A DNA stretch of 7,107 nt from Shewanella sp. (GCA_004195335.1 SDWK01000474.1:1-7107); one strand, 5' to 3'; positions 1 through 5,632 are shown, numbered from the stretch's first letter. The notes: generated from the sequence alone by a model not told the origin. Program-made: numbers and translations.

Positions 1-1
1 T

Positions 2-151
2 GAATGCCTACGCAATGTGATTTTGAGTGATAGTACCTCTTTCGATGTAGCTGAATACCTCAGGCATGATAGCCCGCAGGTGCGCGAAGCCGCCAGGGAA
101 TTACTCATGGGTAGTGGTCAGGAAGAACTCCTGAGGAAGATGGGTGGGTGA
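2..151 (+). CDS. C-terminal end of an unidentified protein (5' end outside window)
   Basis: This frame is open from the left edge of the window to TGA at 149-151 and gives 49 residues of a protein whose start lies outside. The visible part is charged and looks helical. It contains a stretch reading DSPQVREAARELL, which resembles the pattern of HEAT-like helical repeats, and it ends in LLRKMGG. Codon use looks normal for coding DNA. I cannot name the family from so short a tail; a HEAT-repeat or other all-helical C-terminus is only a guess. The next gene begins 74 bp downstream on the same strand, so the two could share a transcript, but nothing proves it. Confidence 0.55.
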   Translation, partial: ECLRNVILSDSTSFDVAEYLRHDSPQVREAARELLMGSGQEELLRKMGG

Positions 152-225
152 AGATCTGTCCCTCAAGACGCTGCTGCTCGTAACTACCGATGCCTGCGAC
201 ACACTTGCAATAGATGAGGATGAAT

Positions 226-615
226 ATGGCTCAAATCGGAATTTTCTGGGTCTATGGGGGTTCGTTACTTGGTCGCGCAGTCGCCCTGTCTGCTGGGGCG
301 GAGAACGTGCCAGGCATTCTCGACAGCCGTGATAATCACGTAGACCTGTGGGAAAAGAATCCAGATTTTTTGAAACGATATCCGGATTTACGAGATCAAG
401 ATTATTACATGATTCCTCGCGGACGAGTGCTTTGGCAGAGGGCACAGGGGAGGGCAATTGTCTACATGGATAAGAAGCTTTTTGATGACGCTACCAAGGC
501 CAAAATCATGGTCTTTTTTGAGCTTGAAGCTGGCTGTGTCGATTGGCATACCGACCTGCACTATACAACCGATAGGGGCGCCCTCGCGGAGCTGTTCGAC
601 GAGGAGGGGTTTTGA
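226..615 (+). CDS. Conserved-looking 129-aa protein of unknown function
   Basis: A small soluble protein with no signal peptide or membrane segment. I chose ATG 226 because GAGG (216-219) lies 6 nt upstream; in-frame ATGs at 214 and 220 overlap that site. The N-terminus, MAQIGIFWVYGGSLLGRAV, is followed by a VPGILDSRDNHVDLWEKN segment, then by YYMIPRGRVLW and an IVYMDKKLFDDATKAKI segment. The C-terminus is acidic. The mixture of a short beta-rich start, conserved-looking Trp/Tyr/Gly positions and a DxxHxDLW stretch resembles uncharacterised small proteins seen scattered in proteobacterial genomes, but I cannot assign a function. It is complete and shows no sign of decay. It is separated from the next gene by 137 bp, so it may be an independent unit rather than part of the nuclease operon. 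Confidence 0.8.
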   Translation: MAQIGIFWVYGGSLLGRAVALSAGAENVPGILDSRDNHVDLWEKNPDFLKRYPDLRDQDYYMIPRGRVLWQRAQGRAIVYMDKKLFDDATKAKIMVFFELEAGCVDWHTDLHYTTDRGALAELFDEEGF

Positions 616-679
616 TTCAATCCAAGCAATGGTTTTTTCCTAAGTATACATTCTTATTTAGTTATTCGTGATTCATGTG

Positions 680-688
680 TGCTAATTT
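680..688 (+). promoter_or_regulatory. Weak candidate extended -10 element before the PD-(D/E)XK gene
   Basis: The AT-rich 137-bp gap 616-752 must hold the start signals for the gene at 753. The best candidate is TGCTAATTT, an extended -10 (TG-N-TAATTT) with no good -35 at 17 bp. It would place a start near 695 and leave a leader of about 58 nt. Other AT-rich hexamers in the gap are comparable, so this is tentative. Confidence 0.22.
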
Positions 689-752
689 GTTGTGGTTGAA
701 ATTGTTTGGTCACTAAAATGGCACACAATCTATTACGAGATAGGGAGTTGTT

Positions 753-1682
753 ATGAGAGGGTTGGATCCAGATTTTGTTACTGCTTTAGCGGATAAGGAT
801 AGGCTGTTATCCCCAGTGCTTGAGAGGGTTAAGCAAGACCATACTCTTATGCTGGCAATACGAAAAAATTACATCAATATTTACTACCGCGGAGGCAATC
901 TCCTTAGGGTTGCTTTCAATGGGGAAAATTCATACACGGCTTTTTTTGACCCAAATTACAGTATAAACGGCAAGGTCGAACTTGATCTTCCGTCGCAAAT
1001 CCAAAGTATTGATGATGCGAAAGGGTGGGTTCGTTCCTTCTCGCACTTGAAAGAAATAATGGATATGTATTTTGCTGGTAAAAGTAAATCAGAACGTGAA
1101 TTTCAGCAGTTAGTTGCGCGTGAAAACAATTTTTCAACCATCTCGAACGAGAGTGAATACTTTTTTTCAGATATCGAGTTCGCTGATAGTGAACTGGGTG
1201 CGCGTTTTGACCTGTTGGCAATCCGCTGGCTTGCCTCTCAGCGGAAAAATGGAGCTAACTGTCGTGCTGCTTTTGTTGAAATGAAATATGGGGATGGAGC
1301 TCTTGGTGGAACATCAGGTCTGGTCAAGCACTTGGATGATATTACTAACTTAGTTAGCAATGAAGAAAGCTATCCACATGTTCTCCAGACAATGGAGAGC
1401 CAATTTAATCAGCTTGATCAGCTTGGTTTGATGAGCTTCAACCGAGCTGCATGTATGAAAAAAATTAAAATCGATAGAGAGCAGAAGCCTGAAGTTATTA
1501 TTCTCCTGGCTAATCATAATCCAAGAAGTACAAAATTGAGTTCCATTTTGAATGACGAACAAATTGAAAAATATGCAGAATCGACCAATTTTGATTTGAA
1601 ATTTTTTGTCGCAAGCTTTTCTGGGTATGCGTTTCACGCAGATTGTATGAAGCCGTTATCAGAGTTTCGTAGGTTGCTGTAG
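753..1682 (+). CDS. Putative PD-(D/E)XK-fold nuclease, 309 aa, uncharacterised family
   Basis: Start ATG 753 is supported by AGGGAG (742-747) 5 nt upstream. The N-terminal third (about 1-105) has a conserved-looking core, IRKNYINIYYRGGNLLRV (36-53), that I do not recognise as a named domain. From about 110 the chain reads like a PD-(D/E)XK nuclease: a helix with E116 (KSEREFQQL), then R151-F-D153 at the start of a strand (ARFDLLAIRW), then the next strand ending in V-E176-M-K178 (AAFVEMKYGDG). E116, D153, E176 and K178 would be the metal-binding and catalytic set. A conserved-type late strand, PEVIILLANHNP (246-257), follows. Expected activity is Mg2+-dependent DNA cleavage in the cytoplasm; the substrate is unknown. 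The gene is more AT-rich than the HNH gene downstream, which is consistent with horizontal transfer. It could be a stand-alone defence nuclease or partner the Nmad3 gene 121 bp downstream, but a terminator separates the two. Confidence 0.8.
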   Translation: MRGLDPDFVTALADKDRLLSPVLERVKQDHTLMLAIRKNYINIYYRGGNLLRVAFNGENSYTAFFDPNYSINGKVELDLPSQIQSIDDAKGWVRSFSHLKEIMDMYFAGKSKSEREFQQLVARENNFSTISNESEYFFSDIEFADSELGARFDLLAIRWLASQRKNGANCRAAFVEMKYGDGALGGTSGLVKHLDDITNLVSNEESYPHVLQTMESQFNQLDQLGLMSFNRAACMKKIKIDREQKPEVIILLANHNPRSTKLSSILNDEQIEKYAESTNFDLKFFVASFSGYAFHADCMKPLSEFRRLL

Positions 1683-1698
1683 TTGATACGGTCTTGTG

Positions 1699-1730
1699 AT
1701 ACTCCGCAGCAAGCTACGGGGTATTTTGTT
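1699..1730 (+). terminator. Intrinsic terminator after the PD-(D/E)XK gene
   Basis: Stem ATACTCCG (1699-1706) pairs with CGGGGTAT (1717-1724), 8 bp including one G-T wobble, around a loop that can itself fold through AGC/GCT. A T-rich tract (TTTTGTT) follows at once. It sits 17 nt past the stop codon and is the right shape for Rho-independent termination, so Nmad3 downstream probably has its own start signals or depends on read-through. Confidence 0.7.
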
Positions 1731-1803
1731 CTGCGCTTCTGGAAATAATGGGATGTCCCGAACTTTCGACGAATCTTAACTTATATCTGTTTAGGATGTC
1801 AGA

Positions 1804-2640
1804 ATGAAAATTATTTTAAGCCGAAAGGGATTTGACAGCGCTGCGGGCGGAGATTGTTCACCGATTTTGCCGGATGGAGAGCTTTTATCACTACCGATCC
1901 CTTCATCGAAAGATAACAACAATTATTCTGACGTGTTATCCGAAAATGGAACGCCGCTTCATTCCTACATGACATCTTTAAACATAAATCCTCAGTCTGG
2001 AAATATAGAGGGATATGATGGCCAAAGTTGTCATCTTGATCCAGATATCAGGTTTTCAGCTAAGGCCAATAGAAGTGCAATCTGGAACCCTGCTTTTGGT
2101 GCTGGCCCTGGAGCTACCACACATTTAATTGATAGGCATGGAGTTGGCGAGGGGGACCTGTTTTTGTTTTTTGGTTGGTTTCGGCAAACGTGTCAGGACC
2201 AACAATGTTTGTCATGGGCTAACGGGAATTTTATGGATTGGCATGTTATCTATGGGTACTTACAGGTAGGTAAAATATTTTCAAATATGAAATGTCTTCC
2301 CCCGAACCTTCAATACCATCCTCATGCGAAATATGGGGATGGTGGACACGCTATTTTTGCAGCATCAGAAAATTTAAGTTTTTTGCCCGACTTACCAGGA
2401 GCAGGAGTTTTTAAATTTAAGGAATCACTCAAATTAACAAAGGATGGTTTGTCAAGAAGTAGGTGGGGTCTAGACCCTAGTGTCTTTGGAAGCACCCAGA
2501 TAAGCTACCATTCTCAAAAATCATGGAAAACCAATAACGGAAGCTCTTATTTTCAATCAGCGCGTCGAGGACAAGAATTTGTAATTGATGCTAATGGAAA
2601 CAACAAGATAATGGGATGGCTAGACAGAATTTTCTGCTAG
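1804..2640 (+). CDS. Nmad3-family putative nucleotide-modification-associated protein
   Basis: A 278-aa protein; ATG 1804 has AGGA (1793-1796) 7 nt upstream. The first residues, MKIILSRKGFDSAAGG, followed by SPILPDGELLSLPIP, are the signature I associate with the Nmad3 domain (nucleotide modification associated domain 3). That family was defined from genomic association with DNA base-modification systems; no reaction is established. Later blocks are HLDPD (77-81), GDLFLFFGWFR (117-127), IYGYLQVGKI (149-158), HPHAKYGDGGHAIFAASEN (172-190), SRWGLDPSVF (219-228) and GQEFVID (256-262). The paired strands around GDLFLFFG and YGYLQVG recall the hairpin of EVE/ASCH (PUA-like) domains, so a modified-base reader is a reasonable guess, though an enzyme is not excluded. 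No signal peptide or membrane span is seen. The gene is intact and lies two slots before Nmad2, which shares several of these blocks. Confidence 0.85.
   Translation: MKIILSRKGFDSAAGGDCSPILPDGELLSLPIPSSKDNNNYSDVLSENGTPLHSYMTSLNINPQSGNIEGYDGQSCHLDPDIRFSAKANRSAIWNPAFGAGPGATTHLIDRHGVGEGDLFLFFGWFRQTCQDQQCLSWANGNFMDWHVIYGYLQVGKIFSNMKCLPPNLQYHPHAKYGDGGHAIFAASENLSFLPDLPGAGVFKFKESLKLTKDGLSRSRWGLDPSVFGSTQISYHSQKSWKTNNGSSYFQSARRGQEFVIDANGNNKIMGWLDRIFC
2466..2477. repeat. 12-bp perfect palindrome inside the Nmad3 gene
   Basis: GGGTCTAGACCC is a perfect dyad within the codons for the SRWGLDPSVF region and is followed directly by another CTAG. CTAG is usually scarce in proteobacterial DNA, yet this locus has several. 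It could be a chance product of the protein sequence or a protein-binding or cleavage site. Confidence 0.5.
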
Positions 2641-3089
2641 AGGACTGCCGGTTTAATCGTGACCGTTAACTTATTTAGCTCCTTTCACCGCATTAATTTT
2701 TGTTTTTTATTCTTCAAATTTTAATTTATTGACCGTTGCTGAACCCCACCATCTGGATAGCGCCCGTCGAAGATATTATTCTTTCCTCTGAAATCAGTCG
2801 GGAAGATTACTACGCGATCCAGATGGATCCCCTTCAGGTGCGAAGGACCTGTTCTTTTGAACTGAACGGAAACATCAAGAGATTTATTCATTGTCCGCCG
2901 ATTGATATGTTTAGAGATCGTGCCTACTGTCTCAGGACCGAATTGGTTGAGAAATGGAGTTGGCACTATTGAAAAAGTCGAACTCCAAGTATTACCTACC
3001 ACCCTCCCGATTTTTAATTCGAGGCGTTTATTAAAGTGGCTGGGAAAAGGATTTCAATTTGATTCAATCTCACATCTAGGGGGAATATA
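2641..3089. other. 449-bp spacer between Nmad3 and Nmad2 without a convincing gene
   Basis: The first 90 bp are AT-rich with no clear terminator. From about 2720 to 3055 both strands carry open frames. The + strand frame 2736-2972 (TTG start, 78 aa) has no good ribosome site. The - strand frame is open from 3053 down to 2721 and could start at GTG 3002 (93 aa) or an internal ATG; it reads KSLDVSVQFKRTGPSHLKG in its middle. I recognise neither product, and they cannot both be real. The region may be a decayed gene, an unrecognised small gene or a regulatory spacer. The last 12 bp contain the strong Shine-Dalgarno site for Nmad2. No convincing sigma-70 promoter was found. Confidence 0.4.
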
Positions 3090-3710
3090 ATGCCAAAGAT
3101 TTACTTTTACAAACTTTCAACCGATAACGGTGGTGCCCCTTGCCTCAAGGGAGGCCTGTTGTCTCTCGCGATATGCAAGCCCATGATCCGCACGACATCT
3201 GAGCCGGGAGATATCATCTTCGGTTTTGCCGCGAACTCGATGCACGCGGACAATCGGTTACTTTACATCGCCGAAATAACCGGAAAGATAGAGGGAGGGG
3301 ACTATTACCGATCGGACAAATACGCTAAGCGGGATGATTGCATCTACTCCTGGGGCGATGGTCGCTTTCAGTGGCAACAAGGTGCCCGTTATCACGGCCC
3401 AGGCGATCTGGTTCACGATTTGGGCGCGCACCCCACTTATGACAAAGCAAATGTTCTTTTGAGCGATAATTACCGATATCTAGGTAGTTCAGGAACCTCC
3501 AAGTACAAGGAAAGGTTCTCTTTGATAAAGGACGCAGTCGAGTTTCTCGGTCGAGGCCACAGGGTGAACCATGTAGACGAGCTTCGAAGCGAATTGTTGG
3601 GATTGAAAAGCCATGTTTGGACTAAACATACGGAAAAAGTGTGTGGAAAGCCCTCACATCCTCCTCGCCGGAATGCTTGCCAAAGAAGCAGGTCTTGCGG
3701 GGTTATCTAG
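3090..3710 (+). CDS. Nmad2-family putative nucleotide-modification-associated protein
   Basis: A 206-aa protein; ATG 3090 is preceded by AGGGGGA (3078-3084) at 5 nt. The opening MPKIYFYKLSTDNGGAPC, then LLSLAICKPMIR (23-34), GDIIFGFAAN (40-49), LLYIAEITG (57-65), YYRSDKYAKRDDCIY (72-86), GDLVHDLG (105-112) and NVLLSDNYRYLG (121-132) match what I know as the Nmad2 domain. Like Nmad3, the family was named for association with DNA-modification loci and its chemistry is unknown. GDIIFGF followed by YIAEITG has the strand-turn-strand look of EVE/ASCH (PUA-like) folds, which bind modified bases in other families. The tail is basic and Cys-rich (C185, C197, C203, ending SRSCGVI). I read it as the natural end rather than a frameshift, although a second frame (3613-3798) overlaps it. 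Nmad3 lies upstream on the same strand, so the pair may act together. Confidence 0.85.
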   Translation: MPKIYFYKLSTDNGGAPCLKGGLLSLAICKPMIRTTSEPGDIIFGFAANSMHADNRLLYIAEITGKIEGGDYYRSDKYAKRDDCIYSWGDGRFQWQQGARYHGPGDLVHDLGAHPTYDKANVLLSDNYRYLGSSGTSKYKERFSLIKDAVEFLGRGHRVNHVDELRSELLGLKSHVWTKHTEKVCGKPSHPPRRNACQRSRSCGVI

Positions 3711-3767
3711 ATTTACTTTTCAACCTAGCGCAGAAGAATGTTTCGACCGGTCACACTTTCAGGCTGC

Positions 3768-3789
3768 ACTTCTAGAAAATTCTAGAGGT
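3768..3789. repeat. 22-bp imperfect palindrome downstream of Nmad2
   Basis: Arms ACTTCTAGAA and TTCTAGAGGT face each other across AA, pairing at 9 of 10 positions with the tenth a wobble. The arms contain two TCTAGA sites 10 bp apart, one helical turn, and a third TCTAGA overlaps the Nmad2 stop at 3706-3711. There is no T-run after it, so it is not an intrinsic terminator. An operator for a dimeric regulator, or a chance structure, are both possible. Confidence 0.5.
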
Positions 3790-4016
3790 CGTCAGTAATG
3801 TTTCTCAATCAAAATCCAGATCTGTGCCTGTCTTTCTCCAGCTGCTGAAGGCGGCCCTGATTGCGGGAGTGCCCTCGATTTCGCTGGGAGTCCGAATATG
3901 CTTCGTAGCATTACCACTGTGTGTCGTCCGACTTGGAACCCCACGGTATCATTAATGTTAGATGCCGGTTTCTGGTAGTACACGAGGTTAGTAAGTCTTC
4001 AAAAATGTTCTCAGAT

Positions 4017-4199
4017 CTAGTCCTTTTTGTAATTTTTATAGATATTTTGAATCGTTTCACAGCCGGTGGTTAAGCCACTATAGCCTTCCAGTTGCTTGCA
4101 GACCTCGCGTACGATAATTTGTCAGAACAACATTTCTTGTATCTCTCTGGAATCATAGACAGCACTTTTGAATGTCTTCTTAGGTTCAATCTTATCTTA
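4017..4199 (-). pseudogene. Possible remnant of a minus-strand gene, broken by TGA
   Basis: Read on the - strand, one frame runs from just after a stop at 4197-4199 to TAG at 4017-4019, interrupted once by TGA at 4122-4124. The upstream piece contains TFKSAVYDSREIQEMLF. The downstream piece continues in the same frame with IIVREVCKQLEGYSGLTTG and then CETIQNIYKNYKKD. Both halves look like helical, charged protein and share codon style, so a single nonsense mutation in a once longer gene is plausible. No start codon with a ribosome site is evident, no family is recognised and the length is short, so chance remains likely. Confidence 0.25.
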
Positions 4200-4214
4200 T
4201 ATTTAAAAGATAAG
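4191..4214. repeat. 8-bp inverted repeat hairpin
   Basis: CTTATCTT (4191-4198) and AAGATAAG (4207-4214) are perfect complements around the 8-nt loop ATATTTAA. The hairpin is flanked by a direct repeat AGGTTCA at 4182-4188 and 4213-4219. It is too AT-rich for a strong terminator. It may be an operator-like dyad; no gene nearby depends on it clearly. Confidence 0.4.
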
Positions 4215-4325
4215 GTTCAGGTATTGGAAGCAATTCGATTAAACTTCATATAAGCCAGTAGGTTACGCACATACGGGACGTCTTGTTTGGTTTTGTTCCC
4301 CTACCGAATATTATTTATTGGAAAA

Positions 4326-4442
4326 ATGGGCGTGAAAGATAGCATTCAATTAGGGCCAATTCATGGGAAATCCAAATCATCCCAAAGTGTCCCTGATGGA
4401 CAGGATATTGCCCATGTCTTGGAGTTCATTGTTGATAGTTGA
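4326..4442 (+). CDS. Doubtful 38-aa small ORF
   Basis: ATG 4326 to TGA 4440-4442 encodes a 38-residue hydrophilic peptide beginning MGVKDSIQLGPIHGKSK and ending VLEFIVDS. The upstream TTGGAAAA is a poor ribosome site. No family is recognised, there is no signal peptide or membrane helix, and the antisense strand is also open here. It may be a fragment of a decayed gene or chance. It ends 55 bp before the promoter of the HNH gene. Confidence 0.15.
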   Translation: MGVKDSIQLGPIHGKSKSSQSVPDGQDIAHVLEFIVDS

Positions 4443-4496
4443 GACCTGCCCCTTCGTAAGCCTTTAAATTACACCTCGCTCTTCTCGTATTGACGT

Positions 4497-4525
4497 TTTA
4501 CAAACTGCTTAAAATGCTCTATATT
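4497..4525 (+). promoter_or_regulatory. Sigma-70-type promoter for the HNH gene leader
   Basis: TTTACA (4497-4502), a 17-bp spacer and TATATT (4520-4525) each match the consensus hexamers at 5 of 6 positions. Transcription would start near 4532, about 120 nt before the HNH start codon. This is the best promoter in the window, and it lies upstream of a terminator that precedes the gene. Confidence 0.6.
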
Positions 4526-4557
4526 GCCAAAATTATTTGATTTTTTTTGAGGGTGTT

Positions 4558-4593
4558 ATGGGTTGCAGAAGAGGGGATAGCTTTAAAAGTTGA
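4558..4593 (+). CDS. Possible 11-residue leader peptide before the attenuator
   Basis: ATG 4558 opens an 11-codon frame, MGCRRGDSFKS, ending with TGA at 4591-4593, just 2 nt before the terminator hairpin begins. GAGGG (4549-4553) lies 4 nt upstream, a little close but usable. The position is that of a leader peptide in ribosome-mediated attenuation. There is no run of one amino acid that would name a signal, apart from two rare AGA arginine codons in a row. It could equally be chance. Confidence 0.25.
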   Translation: MGCRRGDSFKS

Positions 4594-4595
4594 TG

Positions 4596-4634
4596 ACCGT
4601 CTGTGTCGGCAAGTGCCGAACTGGCGGTTTTTTT
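4596..4634 (+). terminator. Intrinsic terminator within the HNH leader (candidate attenuator)
   Basis: Inner stem TCGGC (4606-4610) pairs with GCCGA (4615-4619) around AAGT, and an outer ACCG (4596-4599) pairs with CGGT (4625-4628). Seven T residues follow (4628-4634). It ends 17 nt before the GTG start of the HNH gene and 5 nt before its Shine-Dalgarno site, so no promoter fits between. Transcription from 4497-4525 must read through it to make the mRNA, or else it ends a roughly 100-nt RNA. I could not find a clear competing antiterminator. Confidence 0.65.
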
Positions 4635-4639
4635 ATTTT

Positions 4640-4646
4640 AAGGAGG
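4640..4646 (+). promoter_or_regulatory. Strong Shine-Dalgarno site fixing the HNH start codon
   Basis: AAGGAGG lies 5 nt before GTG 4652. The frame is also open upstream to TTG 4547, but that longer reading would translate the terminator hairpin and lacks family support. The site makes GTG 4652 the preferred start. Confidence 0.75.
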
Positions 4647-4651
4647 GCAGG

Positions 4652-5632
4652 GTGGCACTTGAATCTTATTTGAAGATGTTTACTCGCCTCAGGCGTGCCC
4701 CCAACGCTGTTTTCCCTGAACTCTCTAAGGGCAAAGCTCCGCATAAACCTTTGTTGCTGCTAGCGGTCATCGATCTTGTTCGGCAAGGGGTGGTTTCTTC
4801 GCCGCTCATCGATATCACCGGCGATCTGGTCGAACTCAACGACTTGTTCAATAACTACTGGCGCCGGGTTGTTCCGCTGGGTCATTCCAGCAGCATCGCC
4901 TTTCCCTTCTCACGCCTCAATGGAGAGCCATTTTGGACTCTTCTTGCCTGTGATGGTCAAGTTGTGGATGCCCGGCAATTGAACATCACGAGCGTTACTC
5001 AACTGCGTAATCAGGCTTGTGCCGCGCGGATCGATCCCGAACTCTTTGCGTTGATGGTTGATGCCTCGGGATGCCAGGCATTACGGAAGGTTCTTCTGGA
5101 ATCTCATTTTTCAGCTGAAGGTCAGCAGGTTTTAGCCGAACAGATTGCGCTCAATGATCAGGCTTATAGCTACAGCCAAACTCTATACGCGCAAGCGCAC
5201 CAACCGATGGTGAGAGAGGTCGTCGCGGCTGATCAGTACAAACCAATAGTTCGTGATCAAGGTTTTCGCCGAATTGTCGTTAAAACCTATGACCACCGCT
5301 GTGCCCTGTGCGGACTGCGCATCGTCACACCAGAAGGGCATACCGCTGTCGATGCCGCGCATATTGTGCCTTGGAGTGCGAGCCAGAACGATGATATCCG
5401 CAATGGCATGGCCTTGTGCAAACTTTGCCATTGGGCGTTTGACGAGGGGATGCTTGGCGTGTCGCAGGAGTACAAGGTTATCGCTTCTCGCCAAATCGGA
5501 GTTACCCCGAACGTGCCGGGCATACTGCAGACCCTGCCGGGGCGAAACATTCTTTCTCCGGCTGAGAGTGAACTTTGGCCAGCACAGAAGTATCTTGCAC
5601 AACACCGCAGAGATTTCAGGCTGAATGCTTGA
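4652..5632 (+). CDS. HNH endonuclease with ScoMcrA-like sulfur-binding (SBD) N-terminus
   Basis: A 326-aa protein starting at GTG 4652. The N-terminal part, about 1-150, has the layout of SBD-type domains: a short helix with FTRLRRA, then GKAPHKPLLLLAVIDL (27-42), a NDLFNNYWRRVVP segment (63-75), and FPFSRL with FWTLL (94-98). SBDs of the ScoMcrA/SprMcrA type bind DNA carrying phosphorothioate backbone sulfur. The C-terminal domain is an HNH_2-type nuclease: YDHRCALCG (213-221), VDAAHIVPW with catalytic-type H237, ND (246-247), NG (251-252) and CKLCHWAFDEG (256-266). The two Cys pairs may bind a structural zinc. Predicted role: cutting sulfur-modified or otherwise marked foreign DNA (modification-dependent, type IV restriction). 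No dnd/ssp modification genes are in view, which fits a type IV enzyme in a host lacking that mark. Expression may be controlled by the leader terminator. The HNH part is secure; the ligand is inferred from family. Confidence 0.88.
   Translation: MALESYLKMFTRLRRAPNAVFPELSKGKAPHKPLLLLAVIDLVRQGVVSSPLIDITGDLVELNDLFNNYWRRVVPLGHSSSIAFPFSRLNGEPFWTLLACDGQVVDARQLNITSVTQLRNQACAARIDPELFALMVDASGCQALRKVLLESHFSAEGQQVLAEQIALNDQAYSYSQTLYAQAHQPMVREVVAADQYKPIVRDQGFRRIVVKTYDHRCALCGLRIVTPEGHTAVDAAHIVPWSASQNDDIRNGMALCKLCHWAFDEGMLGVSQEYKVIASRQIGVTPNVPGILQTLPGRNILSPAESELWPAQKYLAQHRRDFRLNA

Larger units (their letters stand above)
3711..4496. other. About 790 bp without a supported gene; probably decayed sequence
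   Basis: Downstream of Nmad2 no frame on either strand combines good length, codon use and a ribosome site. The region holds a 22-bp imperfect palindrome (3768-3789), a hairpin (4191-4214), a minus-strand coding-like stretch broken by a stop (4017-4199) and a 38-codon + strand frame (4326-4442). Several CTAG tetramers occur at its left end. A shift from more GC-rich sequence (to about 3970) to AT-rich sequence (after 4000) suggests a junction. No inverted repeats with flanking target duplications, and no transposase, were recognised. Confidence 0.5.

Noticed and set aside
101..457. Minus-strand 118-aa frame over the first two genes
   Set aside because: It is antisense to two better-supported + strand frames and low-complexity (Ser-rich) in composition.
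606..650. Possible terminator CCA...TGG followed by a T-run after the 129-aa gene
   Set aside because: The stem is only 3 bp, too weak to call despite six T residues.
2641..2700. Integron attC-like core words (GTTAAC region)
   Set aside because: The core does not match the GTTRRRY/RYYYAAC pairing and no second arm is seen.
3613..3798. Overlapping + strand frame at the Nmad2 3' end, considered as a frameshifted continuation
   Set aside because: The Nmad2 tail with basic and Cys residues ending SRSCGVI looks like a natural terminus and the alternative frame shows no family feature.
4490..4515. Alternative promoter TTGACG with TAAAAT
   Set aside because: The spacer is only 14 bp; TTTACA-17-TATATT overlapping it has ideal spacing.
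4547..4651. N-terminal extension of the HNH protein from TTG 4547
   Set aside because: It would translate the terminator hairpin, has a poor start, and the SBD domain begins just after GTG 4652, which has a perfect-looking AAGGAGG site.
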